Positions 1-14,277 are shown, counted from the first letter of the stretch. The stretch is 64,000 nucleotides of DNA from Psettodes erumei (GCA_016785225.1 JAFBJZ010000357.1:3278501-3342500); one strand, 5' to 3'. Made by a program: numbers and translations. The notes: generated by a model from the sequence alone, not told the origin.

Positions 1-3000
1 AACTGACCCACTGCAGTGCAGACAGTGATGCAACAAACCCACACTCATACCCATCTGTTTGAATGGCTGACTTATGGAGATATAATGGGCCATTACATTT
101 GGTATAAGAAGACCTCCAACCCTCCTCATGAGAAATGCAGCCCACTTCACGGCATGAAACACAGACTGAAGGAAGAGAGTCACCCGCATTGAGCAGCTGA
201 CAATCTCTTAATGTCGCTGAAGATGGGGGAAGGCAGTTACGTCACAAAGCTCTGTCTGGCTCTGTGGGATGCTGGGTGCTTGCCAAAATATTTGTCTGCC
301 CGCCTGTGTTTTGATTGACTGTACGTGCAGATGTCCAGTCAGTGTACAAATGAGTTTGACTGTGTGTGTTTGAATCTGGAGGGTGAGGGAAGTGCATCTC
401 TCTGCATGAGACACATTTGAGACTGCAACATCTCACCAATGGTGCTAACGAATCGACGAAAGGCCAGGATTTTCTTGTTTACTGTAATTCCGTGGGCTGA
501 GTTGACCGGGGAACCTTTTGGGAAGCATGCCTCAGAGGCAGAGGGGGCAGAGGTTGGCTAAAAGAGGGACATACCATCATAATTTGACCATGAGAACTTT
601 TCCATGTGTGCTACAGTGAGCACTTGCCTGTTGCTGTGCACATTTTTGTGTGTGTATATAACTGTGTGTGTATGTGTGTGGGCTATGTGTGTGTAAGTGT
701 GTGTCCATCTGTGCTTAATCCACAGATAATGAGGGTCGTGTATGATATTTCTTAGGCTTTAGCCCTGATGACAGAAGCGCTTTTCCATTAAACCACCCTG
801 CCTCTTTGCCCTTCTTTTTTCCTCCCTTCTTCTCCATCCGCCTTCACCCCCCTTCCTCTGCTGTCTCTCAGTCATCCATCTCACCCTTCCATCATTCTCT
901 GTCTTTTCCTCGACCTTGGTCCTTTCATGCTCCTCCTTCTCACACTGTACCCATTTAGTTTCACCCCCACCCCCCACCCTCTCAGGACTCTTGCTGTACA
1001 TTTTCAGCCCTTGTATGTGCTGACAGCCCCAATGAGGTGGTCCACTGGCAGACATCTGAAAAATGTACCTGTGCAATTACTACCACTCCTGTGTAGTGCA
1101 CACAATGCAATGAAGTTTAAAAAAAAGTCAAATTCCAGCAGTGGAGGAACATATATTTAGTGTTTCAACACTTAACACTTAGCTGCACTGGAAGTCAGAC
1201 AAAGAACAGTGTTGTGTGAAGAATACCTGTCAGTCTGAAATGACCTGCCATTGAGAAACAACGACAAGAAATACACTGAAACTTATCAAAACAATACACA
1301 CATGCTTCCACAAGGATGACGATCGACTGTTATGGTGTGATGCAACAAGGCAGAAAGACCTTATCCTACTGTACGTGATTTGCAGTTTAGTGTACACATG
1401 ACTGGCACACCTGCAAAATGCACGCAGCCCATTACAAAGCAGGCAATGTTCCAAAGAAATGCGGTGAAGGTGAGTCAAAAAGACCACACATAGCATGCTG
1501 GTAGTATGCTGATGCGTGAGTACGGCATGTTGTTAAGATATGACGCACATGTGCGTGCAACTGTGTGTGCCTGCATGTCATGACGTAATGCCCTTAAGCA
1601 ATTGTCTCGTAGAAAGGTTGGTAGTGTCGACTGTCACAAAACAAAGGAAAACACAACATCCCAACGGAAATGTACCTGTTTGTGTTTTGTGTGTGTGTGT
1701 GTGTGCGTGTGTATGAGTGTGTGTGTGAGTGAAACTGAGACAGAGGATATCGTGCACAGCCTTTCAGGAAGAGCCATTGTCCGTCAGGAAGGTTTATATT
1801 GTTAAGCTAGCCAAAATAACAGAATAGGGGACATCCCAGCGGAAGTGTATGTGTGTCTGTGTTTTTGTACATGTCTTTCTATGGTTGTGTGGACAAATTT
1901 TTGTTCAAAATAGGTTTAGGAGGGCTTAGGGTAAGCGATTGGGTTAGTGATATTATGGTTCCAAGATTTCCAAGATTCTAAATCAAGCATATCTTAATTA
2001 ACAGTTGATACAGTAGTAGATATTTGGACTGGATCGATGAGATGGATGAGATGTCCCGTATCCTGCTATTTCTACTTATACTCTTACTCTATCTTTTTCT
2101 TTTTGCATACTTTACATACTCTTTATTCATTTTGTGTTTGATACTGCTCATGCTGCTGTAACACCATAATTTCCCTGACCTGTCCATTTACAGGTTTTAT
2201 TGTTTGCTTAGTTGCTGAGGTTGATGTTAATAACATTTTAAAGGCCAATCAAGACTTCAAGTTGTCAACCTTTTTACTTGTACTGTCTGCTAAACCCATT
2301 TTATTATTTTAAATCTGATAATAATGTTACGATTAGAACCCTAAATAATTTGCTTTTAGATGAAAATGAGCCCTATGGAGCAACAGAAAACACTGGTAGA
2401 GCGCTGAGGTTTGCAAAAGCCTTTCATCCATTACAATGGGACTAGAGGAGCAGCGAGCCGTTTTAATTGCCTGAAGTAGTCCGTCTCTACTCTAACCCCT
2501 TAGACTGCTATATCCACCATTTCAATCAGCCCTCTCGTTCACTGTGTGCCTCTATCTTTTCTCTACCCTTCCCTCTTCTTTCTCCCTCTCTCCGTCTCTC
2601 TTAACTAGATCTCTAATTCTTTGGCTTTTGGGCCTTTATTCCATTCAGCCTCTCCTGTGAAACCAGCTAACTAATTCATCCCCAGACAAATTGCCAATCA
2701 GCTGCGGACAAAGAGAAAAGGAGAAAAGAGACTGGTCCTCAATAGAGCCGATCGCTGTTTTACTAAACGTTCCTTCAGAGGAGGAGGGGAGGAGGGAAAA
2801 GGGGGAGAATGCATTTAAATGCATGCGTTTGTCTCTGTGTCCGTGGGGTGTGTATAATTTTGGTGTGTGGGGGTATTTGTGAGTGTCAGTGGGGTTGTAC
2901 GTGTGTGTTCATTAGCATGGTGTGTGTCTCATCACCACCACCACCCCCACAACTCCCACCCCCCACCAGGGTTCACCACTTTCTGTATGTGGAGGTTAAC

Positions 3001-3168
3001 GACCCTGCCGTCCAATCACATTCTCCTGTCAGGCCCCCGTCGCCAACAGCAACAGGTGGTCTGGCCAATTGGTACCCTGCAGAGCGGAAAAGTAGTCGGA
3101 GAAAGAGATTGGAAGAGGAAGGACAGAGAAAGAGAGAATGGAACAGACTGGATCATGAGAGCACAGCC

Positions 3169-3170
<2 letters not shown>

Positions 3171-3205
<35 letters not shown>

Positions 3206-3216
3206 ACTCACACACC
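3171..3216. repeat. (CA)n microsatellite
   Basis: Pure CA dinucleotides to about 3200, then an imperfect extension with TA and TC interruptions. Confidence 0.95.
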
Positions 3217-3999
3217 GAAATAATTTACTCTTAAATCACTTGCCTGTCTTCTGAGTTCTTAAACACTGACCGTAGATCCTGATGACTTTCTTTGTTAGGC
3301 TCATTAAGTAAATCCAGCAATCACCACTATTATGGACCCACCCGGCCCTCATCCAGGCCTGATAAAACTCACTTTATGTCTAAAGCCAGGTGATATACCA
3401 GTTTACTTTTTTTACTGTGCTGCAGATAGCTGTGTGACAGCAACAATGTTCAGCCTAAATCATGTGCCTCATTGCCTGACTTGTGCCGGACTTGTGATGA
3501 ATGACATGCCAGAATTAGCAATGTGCACACTGATCTGGTTTGAAATGCCAAGACTGCACCCAAAAGCTAGACAGCTCTCAGCCCCAGATTGTTCCAATTC
3601 CACATCTCCAAACCCTCCCCATATCTGGCAGGGCATATATGAGCCAGAGCTGGCTGACGCTTCATCCTCCGGTGCCAGAGAACACTCGAGTGCATCAACG
3701 CTGCAAAGCACAGCCTGACTCACCTACTGTAGCTACCTGTGGAGCAACTTTAGCCCAATTACTATAATCATGTCGAGCTGTCATATGACTCACTGACTCC
3801 ATGAGACAAGTGACATATAACAAGACAAATTAACTGCTATTAACTGCAGATTTCTTAATCAGGTTGGCACACATACATTTCTGCTTAAGACCCTTGCATT
3901 TTGTCTGTATTTACATGTATGTAGTACGTAAAATAACTACACAAGTAACTCATGTGCCTTGAGTTGATTTTTCCAACAACTTTGTTACCTGTTTGTGTA

Positions 4000-4000
<1 letters not shown>

Positions 4001-4067
<67 letters not shown>

Positions 4068-4090
4068 TGTGTCTGTGTCTGTGTCTGTGT
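4001..4090. repeat. (GT)n microsatellite with (GTGTCT)n tail
   Basis: About 63 bp of pure GT followed by a short compound GTGTCT array. It is one of the longest dinucleotide runs in the window. Both strands stay open across it because GT and AC repeats contain no stop codon, which creates spurious frames. Confidence 0.95.
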
Positions 4091-4222
4091 AAACAGAGGA
4101 TGTCAAGGACACAGACAGGAAGATCACGTGAGAAAGGACGGTCAAGAGGAGGGGGACAGGGAGAGAAAGGACAGAGCAGCAACAAGATTAATGTCTCTAG
4201 TCCCTTGGTTAATGATCACAGT

Positions 4223-4224
<2 letters not shown>

Positions 4225-4261
<37 letters not shown>

Positions 4262-4281
4262 CTTGTCCTCCCTCCCTCAAA

Positions 4282-4315
<34 letters not shown>
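4225..4315. repeat. two (CT)n microsatellites
   Basis: CT runs at about 4225-4258 and 4286-4315, separated by a CTCCCTCC-rich spacer. Together they form one pyrimidine-rich block only about 135 bp from the preceding GT array. Confidence 0.95.
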
Positions 4316-4318
<3 letters not shown>

Positions 4319-4684
4319 CACTAATTAAACAGCTAACACACTCATAAAAAGGGACGGGAAGACAAAAGAGGAAGGAGAAAGGTGGCATTAGTCTGGGCTG
4401 AGTGCCCCTGTCTTGTTAGATAGAGAGGAAGACTGAGCGTGAGCGAGTGAGTCTCAGCTCCAGCATCTGTTTGATCATTAACTCACTTAGCCAGACGCAG
4501 CCATAAATGCTGTCCCCCTTCCCTCATTCACAATTACTGAGCTCTGTTATAAGTCTTTGACTTCTATTTGTTTTCCCTTGAACTTTTCTTGTCTTTCCGC
4601 TTCAACTCTGACCGTAAGGTATAAAACTCATACCAGCTCCTGGTTTCTGTTCACACACATAAAAACACAAAGACACACATACGA

Positions 4685-4722
4685 CCCCCCCCCCCCCACA
4701 CACACACACACACACACACACA
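4685..4722. repeat. poly(C) joined to (AC)n
   Basis: Thirteen C residues run directly into a 25-bp AC array. The same C-run plus CA architecture recurs at 30,686 and 61,689. Confidence 0.95.
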
Positions 4723-6916
4723 AACTCCCCTCCCCCTCTATAAGGCACAAGACAGCTATAGCAGAAAGCAGCCTAATGGTATCACTGCTATGAGTTTACT
4801 ATTGTATTTAAGGGGAGGAGATGTAGGCTTTTACATGGCTTGATGTCACACACACTTTCTTCTCACAAAGCAGTGGCAAGAAACTGGAATGCAGAGAGAG
4901 AGGGTGAGTGACAAAAAAGATTAGGCAGGTGAAAGAGAGAAAGAATAGGAGTAATAGCAAGTAGTAAAGGTATGGAAAGGCAGTGGTGGAAAAGCAAAGG
5001 GAAAGGGGTGAAATAAGGCCAAGAGAATTTTTTACTACTTTTCGTGAATACAGTATCTATGCCAAACTACAGCAAGGAGATAAGGGGGCAGAAAAACAGA
5101 AGATACAGCAAGAGGGAGACTGAGATAGAGAGGAAGGAAAGAGGGATCTGTGCCTGTTTCCCAAGTGTGATTAAATGTAGGAAACCATGCAGACTGAATA
5201 TAGCCCCCAGAGCTGCTGCTCTCACCATTAACCCCCCACTAACTCTGTGTTCGTATGTGTAGGTTTGTCGTCATGGCACAGAGCGCTCTCAGAGGAGTGA
5301 TATAGTGCTCCTTACTCCACCCCTTCCATTGTGTCTGTAACACTGCACATCTCCTATTGTTACAATTCAAACTACTGTAGATCAGTGTTCACATACACTT
5401 TTCCTATCACGCCCAAGTAGTGGATTCTACAAGCTGCAGATGAGGAGAAGAAGTTTGATCTTGATCTTTTTTTCCATTATTTGCCATCAACAAGTAGAAT
5501 CACAGTATTAAAGAAAGTGTTGTTTGTTAACATGCCACCACATTTCACTACATAACCGAGATGCTGTCTTTAAAAGACAGTTAATCATAATGATGTCAGA
5601 GCTACAGTATGTACCCACAGTTAACACCAAACATTTTATGACCTATAGATGCAAATACAATAGAGAGGGGATAGGACATTTTCTTAAATGTGACCAAATG
5701 TTTCTAATGTGGATCAATTTAATGTGATCTATACTGTATGTTCATTCTGGGTCAGGTAAGGATAGTAGATGGAAGTAATTAAACACTGGAACAGATTGAT
5801 TGCCAAAAACCCCCCCAACAGGATTAGTTTTTACAACAACTTTTTTTTATCTTGTTCTCACAGTCTGTCTCTCACTGTAGCAGGTACAACCTGTTAGCTT
5901 TGTCAGCTTCACTGAGCAACAACAATAATTACATTACAGTCAGCACATTTTACTTTATTAGTTAGTATCAGCTCACTTTCTCACAGGCTGTTGCCCTACT
6001 GCTGCTCTGATCTAGCTGGAAGTTGCTCTTTCCATATGTTTTTTTTGGGGATTGGTTGCTTTTTTCTGTATTCCCATGTATATATGAGAAAAGATATACA
6101 TGTTCCAATTTCAGGTTGGACGTTTTACATTTGTGTGTACAAAAAGGTGAGAAAGGAGTCAGGGTTTGAACTCTGCGTTCTTGGCACAACTATGTCATTT
6201 TTCATGTGTACAACTGAGTACAGCACTATGAACGTCTTCCAGGAGAGGCTGTTTGAAAATGTGTGCTATGCGTTATCCCCATATTTTAACTATACCCCCC
6301 CTTCTGTGACAGCTGGCTTTTCACCCCGCCTTTGAGTGGTGCCATTTGGAACATGGTACAACACATCATAAGAACTAGTTCCAATGGAGACCCTATCCCT
6401 GATTACTCATTTCTCCTTGGGATTCCTACTAAAAAACTGGAACAAAAGACCTTAAATGGACATTTAGTTCATCATTTATGTTTTTTGTCTTTCTGTTTTA
6501 GCAGCTCTGGCCAAGATTACATCTCACCCTGACCACAAAGGTACTTGCAAAAACACCCTGCCAGACAGACACACACACCAAGTCCCCCCCAAGTGCTTAA
6601 GTCTATCACTATTATTCACAAAATGTCCAAACAAACATCCCTCACACCGAGCAGGTCAGAACCAGGATCAACAGTGAATGTGACAGGACCAACAGTGAGT
6701 GAGTGAGTGAGTGTGTGCGTGTGTTTGAGCCGGAGCCAGTTTTCATGGTATGAAAGCTCATATATGGTGTGTGTGCAAGACTCCCTCAACAGATCTGCCA
6801 AAAATATCCCCTACATTTTATGAGAAAACCATAAAATGTTCTCATACCAGCTATGTTTAACAAGTATCACTCAGACTCCATTCTTTATAAACATATAGTA
6901 AAAGTTATACATCTGT

Positions 6917-6918
<2 letters not shown>

Positions 6919-6949
<31 letters not shown>
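6919..6949. repeat. (TC)n microsatellite
   Basis: Pure TC run of about 30 bp. Confidence 0.95.
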
Positions 6950-6953
<4 letters not shown>

Positions 6954-7296
6954 CACACATACACACAGACAGAAATTCTTTTACTGTATTTTACGTCCAC
7001 ATAAGTATATATGCACATGCTTCATGTGATGGTTATTAGCAGGTTTATGAAGGAAAAGTGTGACAACAGTGAATGAGAACAAAACTAGAGGGGGTTTTCC
7101 TGTGACTTTGTCCAATCAGGACACAGGAAGCCAAACCCTTCCGTTTAAATACACTTACACACACAGACACAAATGCACACATTCATGCACATACTCAGTG
7201 GGGAAATAAGCAGATCCAAACCAGTGTGATTCGCCTCATCTGTCTTACAAAACTCTCAGTGCCTGAATCTCCATGACACCATGGAAATGTCGTACA

Positions 7297-7297
<1 letters not shown>

Positions 7298-7342
<45 letters not shown>
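7298..7342. repeat. (AC)n microsatellite
   Basis: Pure AC run of about 45 bp. Confidence 0.95.
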
Positions 7343-7345
<3 letters not shown>

Positions 7346-7580
7346 ACAAACATCGACATGCATGCAAACATTAAACATCAACATACTGCACTGTACTGCA
7401 CATTCCAACACATGAAGCCACACATTTTTTACAGGCTAGGGTCATTAATTTGTCCGCTATAAAAAAAGCAAAACGCTGAATAACACACAGTTACAATGGT
7501 AATTATTTAGCTTTTTTGCAGTGTGTATTAGGCAGGCATGTGCTTGTAAAATGTGCATGCACTTGCATTGGTTTGGTGCC

Positions 7581-7583
7581 TGT

Positions 7584-7608
<25 letters not shown>
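7581..7608. repeat. (TG)n microsatellite
   Basis: Pure TG run, followed by an interrupted GAGAGTGTGAGTG stretch. Confidence 0.95.
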
Positions 7609-7614
<6 letters not shown>

Positions 7615-8814
7615 TGTGAGTGTGCGCGCGCATGTTTCGGCGTGCATGTGCGTGTTGGGGGAAATAGGCTAATTTGTCTGTGTATCCTGACCATGTTCAT
7701 ACGCGCTGCTGCCGCTGCTTTAATGAGGAACACATTTGGGCTGATATTACTTCCACATGGTGTGGAGATGGGAGGGGGGGAAGGGCTTTCAGAATACAAA
7801 CACTGCTTATTCAGCACACACTTACACTGGTTTTTCCACTTTTATTAATGGTACATGATGTTTATTATTGTGCTGTGAGTACTGGGAGGCTGCAGCAGCA
7901 ATACAATGAAAAGAAAACAAGTGTTTTTAACAACGTAGACACAGTAGGCAATTAAAAAAAAATGTTCCATATCTTGAGAATGACCTTTTTTAGTCAGGGA
8001 ATATCAAAAGCATACTCACTGCCATGGTCAAATCACCTTACTCACCACAGCAGATGAGGAAATTGGCACTCAACTGCTTAAACTATTGCTGTTTGTTGGA
8101 GTCCATTATGCATTAAATGTGCCCTGAAATGCAATTCCCAGAAAGGTATTTCTCTTGGCATGCATGTCAGAGATCCTGCCTTCCTCAGCTATGGTCTTAA
8201 TTTTACAAAACTGTACATAACTGAGCATTTGACCAGTGGACCTTGGGGTAAAATAAAACTGTGGAGAAGGTCCTGCCTGCAAAGCTCAGATCAGGACAAA
8301 AAAAAGAGCTCATTTTGCCAAGTCTGCAGAATCACTGTCACACCTTACCAGCCGACGTTTTTTTAATATTTAGTTTAAGTCTTATGCATGATGTCCTTCC
8401 CAATATATGTATATGTAATATATGTACAACTGTGGTATAGATAAAGAAATGGGAAAATTGTGGTTATGGAAAATAAACTATGGTTCAATATGGATAGGCA
8501 TAGGAAACAAATACACTTAAGTTTAGATGAAGACTGCAGTCTCTCTCCTTGTGTGTTCCTTCAAAGGACACACAACTTCCAAGTGCACTGAACCTGAACA
8601 TTGGCACTGGACATTAGTGAGGTGCAGAACTGTTAGTGGATACTTGCAAACAGAATTAAAAGTCTGACATGCTAACTTATATTATTGAAAAAAAAGAAAT
8701 GAAAATAAAGCACAAATAACAAAGATCAGTGTCTTGATTGTTGACTTCAAGACATGCACATACTAACGGATGGATGTGCTCTGCTGAGGAATCATTCACT
8801 GTCAAAGAGGAATG

Positions 8815-9330
8815 ACAGAGTAAGGTTTGTAGGAAGAGAAAGAGGAAGATGTTGAGCGAGAAATGAGGGAAGAATGGATAAAAAGAGGTTAGGATAAGAA
8901 AAGGAGCAAGGAAGAAAAGGAGGGAGAGAGATACATAGGAAGGAAGGAAGAAAACAGTAATTGAGAGGGAAAGAAAGACTCTACGCTTTTTTCTTATCTG
9001 AGGGATTGCAGAGAATCGAACGCAGGCACATTTGAAATAGTGCAGACCCACACTGCGAGCCAGTTCACTTCCCCTGGAGGAGATATCGGTGGGAAGGGGG
9101 GGCAAGGGTAATGTGGGAGAAAAGTTATGTGAGTTAACTCCTGAACTCCTAGAGAGGAGATGGAGAATAAAACAAGAGATGACTCAAACTGAGAAACTTG
9201 AGGGTATGAGGGGGAGGGGAGGAAGACGAGAGGGGTCTGAGGATATCATGCAGTGAAGGGATGGAGAGATGAGGGGGGAGGGAGGGCAAGGAAAGGAGAG
9301 GATAAAATGAAGTTGGGGGGGTCATTAAAG
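8815..9330. repeat. purine-rich tract (+ strand)
   Basis: The + strand is strongly biased to A and G, with many GAGG, GGAAG and AGAGA blocks, including a GGAAGGAAG run near 8938. The bias is interrupted by a mixed segment around 8990-9090. Such tracts evolve by slippage and can form triplex DNA. The - strand frame through it (8677-9105) is only low-complexity S/F/L-rich translation. Confidence 0.6.
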
Positions 9331-9784
9331 AGCTCTAATGACCTGCTGATTGACGAGGGGCCCAAACTTTGACCCCAAATTACTGCAGAGCCTGAGAACC
9401 AGTCCATTGCTCTGCAAGTGTGTGTGTGTGTGTGTGTGTCTATATTCCACCTCTGCACACATGCCCATACACACATTTTAAATGCATTGCAAATTGCATT
9501 TAAACATACAGCTTTGAAATATATATTCATCTGCCTGTGCCACATAGCGAGGCAACCTGTTACAGCTGAGGTGGAGTTAAGTTTTACCAAGTGTTTAGCT
9601 CTTCACTTTATTCTTTTTATGGTAAGCCTGCAAATCATTACACACCAACAGTGAGTTTCCGAACATGTCCTAAGCTGCCAAATATCAGTATTATTGATTT
9701 ACACTTACAGTATATCCTCAAAAAGATATTCTTAACAGGGTACTTGAAAAGAGAACTTGTGAGGCTGTATAGGCACAGCAATGC
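9331..9784. other. intergenic, nothing recognised
   Basis: Contains a 22-bp (GT)n at about 9418-9439. No gene or known repeat is recognised. Confidence 0.5.
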
Positions 9785-10215
9785 TTTGAGCTAAAAGCTA
9801 ACATCAGTATGCTAACATTGCATGGTTGTGCATGTTCAACACGTTCATGATCTTACTTTTGCACATTTGCTTATTGATGCAAAACAAGAAGCACAGCTGG
9901 GGCTGATGGGAACGTTGTTATAGTCATGGAAGTAATTCGGTCATAAATCCATACACTGGACACACTTAACGTTTGACCTGATGTTGCTACTGAATATGGA
10001 AGATTAAGGATTCATCAAAGTTGCTGCAGTTCACCCAGAGGGAATGCTAAAGTCTGAACCACACTTTATGACAATTCCAACAGTGGTGGAAACGTTTCAC
10101 TCAAAAAACACAAATGAAAAGGTCATGGTGGTGGTAGAGGAAAAGTCAGAGGATTGCCAAAGTCATCAGTGTGACTCCTCTTGGGGGCAAGAAATTTCAT
10201 CATAATCCATGTGAA
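9785..10215 (+). repeat. interspersed repeat, copy 1
   Basis: The segment begins with clustered GCTAACAT words, then gctgatgggaacgttgtta, a 'ggtcataaatccatacac' block and a 'tttgacctgatg' block. It continues with a pair of internally similar pieces (TTTCACTCAAAAAACACAAATG and a GGTAGAGGAAAAGTCAGAGGAT phrase). The same block order recurs at 41,747-42,085, showing that this is a dispersed repeat. It resembles a family I know as abundant in spiny-rayed fish genomes, but I cannot name the class. Confidence 0.65.
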
Positions 10216-10790
10216 ACTTCAGCCTTCATCTGTAAAAACATCAGTTTATAGTTGTTGGTTATAGACGCCATTAATCAAAGCCTGTTAAAAGACCATTTGT
10301 GGCATAGTATAATATAATATTAAGCTTCTGTTGCATATACAGAAGGATAAACAATAAAACAGATGTTGGTTGTGCAGTGTTTCTGCTTGCCCCTGTGACA
10401 TACACAGATCTTCACACCTGTGCCTAGCCCCCACCCATCAGAATGCAATATTTCCTCCTGAGTAAAAGCTGCACACTGTTTTCTCTCTCACACTCCACAA
10501 CACACTCCCTCTATCCTACACAAACCCACACAGACATTAAGATACAGAAGCAGCCAAACATTTGTAGCCAAATGAAGACCAGATGAAGCAGCCATGAGAT
10601 ACTACTGAAACACATGTTCGCTCGCAAAAACACACATGCACGTACACACATACACAGGCACACACACGCACACGCACGTGCACACACAGACACACACACA
10701 ATTCTTAAGCCTGAGCCCATGCTTCATTTAGAGCTGCAACCACATCTCTATTTCTCTTTTCATTTTCTATAATCTCGGTCCTTTGCTCAT

Positions 10791-10791
<1 letters not shown>

Positions 10792-10829
<38 letters not shown>
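10792..10829. repeat. (CA)n microsatellite
   Basis: Pure CA run of 38 bp. Confidence 0.95.
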
Positions 10830-10831
<2 letters not shown>

Positions 10832-11521
10832 CACACACAGCAGGAGCAGCAGCACTGCTCCTTCATTACAGAGCAGTAAAGTGCAGAAATCTGTTTGGGC
10901 CTGGTTAACATGCAATAAAAGTCTCTGTTTTTCCACCCTCCCCAACCCCTTCTTTTCTCTTTATGCGTAAACAAAGAAAGTTGCTCTTGTTGATAAACAC
11001 AGTCATTATCACCCCTTAATAAATGCCACACACATTCACAAAGCAGCGGCAGCGTAAAAGCATTTCTGAATGGAAGGAGCTTTTTTTTTTTTAAAAATGG
11101 GGTGTATATCAGTGTTTACTTTAAAAAGTAATTTAAATAATAGTTATGATAAAAGCTGTTCAGGAAAATCATATACACTACAATCTGTTGAGAAATTAGT
11201 TTTATAAATACAATTTGGAGGGCAAACATCTCCCTGTATTTAGCCTTCTGTTGTTTTCTGTATCATTTTGAGACTCTCATTCTTCTTCCTTTTTTACTCC
11301 TTACTGTGTATTATCTGAAACATACTGTGAGCTGCCCTCATTGTAAAAGGATCCTGTTTACTAGAGACAGCGAATAACACGTCTTCATGAAGCAGAAAAC
11401 ACATCACATCTGAATGCATGGGGGAAACAAAAACTGGGTGAAAATTCACTCTAACATCGATTTGTTATTATTTCTGTCAAAAAACCAAAAGAGAAAGAGA
11501 GGGTGCCAGGAAAAAAGAGAC

Positions 11522-11549
11522 TGTGTGTGTGTGTGTGTGTGTGTGTGTG
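11522..11549. repeat. (TG)n microsatellite
   Basis: Pure TG run of 28 bp. Confidence 0.95.
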
Positions 11550-11677
11550 CCTGCGAGCTTTCTATGTTAACCCGATCCTAAGCTTGTGTAAAACTGTGAA
11601 TGCTGAAAAATCAGGCAAGCAATGAGGTCATACCCTGCTCAGGGCCAAATTCTCCTATCAATTACATACACAAACAT

Positions 11678-11722
11678 GTACACACACACACCTACACGCA
11701 CGCACGCACACACACACACACA

Positions 11723-11758
<36 letters not shown>

Positions 11759-11766
11759 TACACACA
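11678..11766. repeat. imperfect (CA)n cluster
   Basis: CA dinucleotides interrupted by CGCA and CTCA units over about 90 bp. The interruptions suggest an old array. Confidence 0.9.
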
Positions 11767-12332
11767 GTCTTCACCATTCCATCACATCTTTCAACTGCTC
11801 GACAAAGCTATTTTCCAAAGCTCAGACAAACCACAGACTAATTTGGCAGTACAATTCTGCGGCTGTTGACACATAAACACACACACTTCCACAGCAGACG
11901 AACATACAGTACATGTACACGCATTCTTGCTGCAGACACACGCAGGCCTAAGTGCACCCAGATAACATCTTAAAACAACTATTACTTGTGGTGTGTGGTG
12001 TGGGATAAGTGCTGAGAAGCGATGACTGTTACCTAAAACAAAGAGCAGGCAGGGAAACGACACACTGGATAAGGAAGAGGCGAGAGACAAGAAACAGTGG
12101 AGTCTGACACGAGAGGAGGGAGGAAGATGAAGAGAATGAGGAAGAACAGCAGGGATGAAAACACGAAGCACACAAACTCCTTTGCAACCTACTCCTTTGT
12201 CACAATAAATAAAAAGAGATGCTCTCCTGGTCCTCAAGGTCTCCCTTAAGAAACCCCTTTCTGGGGAAATAGAAGTTTATCCTACCAAGGCTAATTTTGT
12301 CCAAAGTAAACATTCCTGATACATTCACATTA

Positions 12333-12394
12333 AGAAAGAAAGAAAGAAAGGAAGAAAGAAAGAAAGAAAGAAAGAAAAAAGAAAGAAAGAAAGA
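12333..12394. repeat. (GAAA)n microsatellite
   Basis: Tetranucleotide GAAA array with one GGAA and one AAAAA interruption. It is all-purine on the + strand. Confidence 0.95.
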
Positions 12395-14252
12395 GCAGGT
12401 GCCAAGGCACAGTCAGTGCTTAGTCCCCGAGAATGAACACTTTGTTTTGAGTTCATCTTTTCTAATGGCACAGATGCAAAGAGAAACAGCAAGAGCAGTG
12501 ACAACACACATAAAACAAGAATTACAACAGCCTGGAAGAGACAAGGGAATTAAAGCGTCTTGAATAAACTAGAGTGAAAAACGAGAGGTAGGGAGACAGA
12601 GGAACACAGTCAAAGACCTGCAGGGTTCGAGAGGCCCTGAAAATTCCCTTTGGCTCATAAGGTGAGAACCACATGAACCTGATTATAGATTTTGTACATT
12701 TCATATACATAGTCTGTATGAACAGATGGTGGGATGGCGATGGACCTGGCAGCTATGTTTACTCTCCGTTCATCGTGATTGTTTTCCCCTTCAGACTTTA
12801 GACTTCAGACTGTTGGATGTAATTGCTCCCTTGGTAGATGATGGTGTGTGCGTGCAAACACCTTGTAATGTTAAAGCAAAATAAGCATTAAAGAGAAAGC
12901 AGATGACATGTTTGTCAGCGAACGAATCCAAGTGAGTGACAGGGAAGAAAGTCTCACAGGGTCATTATGAAACAAATAACCCGTCCTGTCCAGAGAAGCC
13001 AGGAGAGCCAGCTGGACAGCCTCCCAGCCTGTAGATTGGTGGGAGTGTACTGAGGTGAGACTGAGAGGAGCATGTCAGTTCATTTTGGAGTCGGGGGGGC
13101 AACATACAGTACATGCGCCATTACTGCTACATCAGTGAAAACAAACCCTTCCATCCATCACAGGTGGATATACAGTATATCGAGTGAGCTTTAGATCATC
13201 ACGAGTGGACAGATAGAAAGCCCCATTATTGTAGAGGGAAAACAGAAGACCAACTGAGGCTTGGCCACATCGACTGCACTGTATACTGTATGTTCTATAT
13301 GCTGTTTTTGTATCAGCTGCACACACATGAAGAGACATGCCTTATGCATCAAAAAACACAAAGCAGTCAAAACATTCACATTGACACATACGCAGCAAAA
13401 GAAAAAAATGAGTGCAAAGTGCAAAGATGAAATCACAGGCCACGCTAATGTTCACTTACCTTAAAAGACTCTTTTTCTCCCCTTTTTTTTGCATAATTTA
13501 TTGAGTTTCCAGCCACACAAAATCTGTCTTTTTGACACCTGAATTGATCTCAAATGGTCTCCAAGGATTTTGAAAAACCTTTGACAAACACAGATAACAT
13601 GATTCAGATGTGCAGCACTGCCAGGAGCATGACTCTCCCTGTGATATTATCCTCTGAACGCAATGGTTAAAACTGACATATGTCTTTGTTTCTGTTTTAT
13701 ACTCATGTGATTCCAGGTCTAAGTGCTAACAGCCCAAGGATTAGCCTTGTTAGCATTGGCTAGCAGCCCAAAAACCTTATCATCAAATCACTGCATCATA
13801 TGACTTTATATATTTCAGTATTGAACATAAACTTTTAGGAGGAAATCAGAACATATTAAGTGTGTAGAGGAAGACATATCTGAAATAGGTGGACATGAAA
13901 ATAGAAAAAAAACATGAAGAATGTGGAAAAAACTGCAAGAGGTAGAAGAACAGAAAAAAGAAAGAAAGAAAGACCAAAAGAGAGTGAGAAAAACTTGTTT
14001 CCATTCTTTTGGCCCTAGCACAGCTGGTAGTACAGTACATTTTCTCTGTGTGGGTAAAGAGAAAAGAAAAGGTAGGAGGCCTCCTTCCCTCTCCACTAAT
14101 CACACTTAATGATTCAAATGGGCCTAAGACATACCTTTGAAATCAAATCCACTTACAGCCACACAAAAACACACACACACATAAACATACGCACACACAG
14201 CTACAGCCGTACAAAGACGCAGAAAGGTTGGCACATGTGTACACAAACCCTC

Positions 14253-14277
14253 TCACACACACACACACACACACACA
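14253..14277. repeat. (CA)n microsatellite
   Basis: Pure CA run of about 25 bp. Confidence 0.9.

Larger units (their letters stand above)
1..8814. other. gene-free intergenic DNA, left part
   Basis: I find no frame in this stretch with recognisable protein similarity, splice structure or coding character on either strand. It holds (CA)n, (GT)n and (CT)n microsatellites, listed separately, plus AT-rich unique-looking sequence. Open frames such as the one at 3332-3718 resemble no family I know and have no promoter or splice context. Distal regulatory elements for fzd4 could lie here, but single-sequence reading cannot show them. Confidence 0.6.

Noticed and set aside
3332..3718. 128-codon + frame with mixed composition
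   Set aside because: No recognisable domain, no promoter and no splice context; a frame of this length is expected by chance in 64 kb read on six frames.
3993..4328. Overlapping long frames rich in Cys-Val, His-Thr and Leu-Ser
   Set aside because: They are translations of GT and CT microsatellites, which contain no stop codons.
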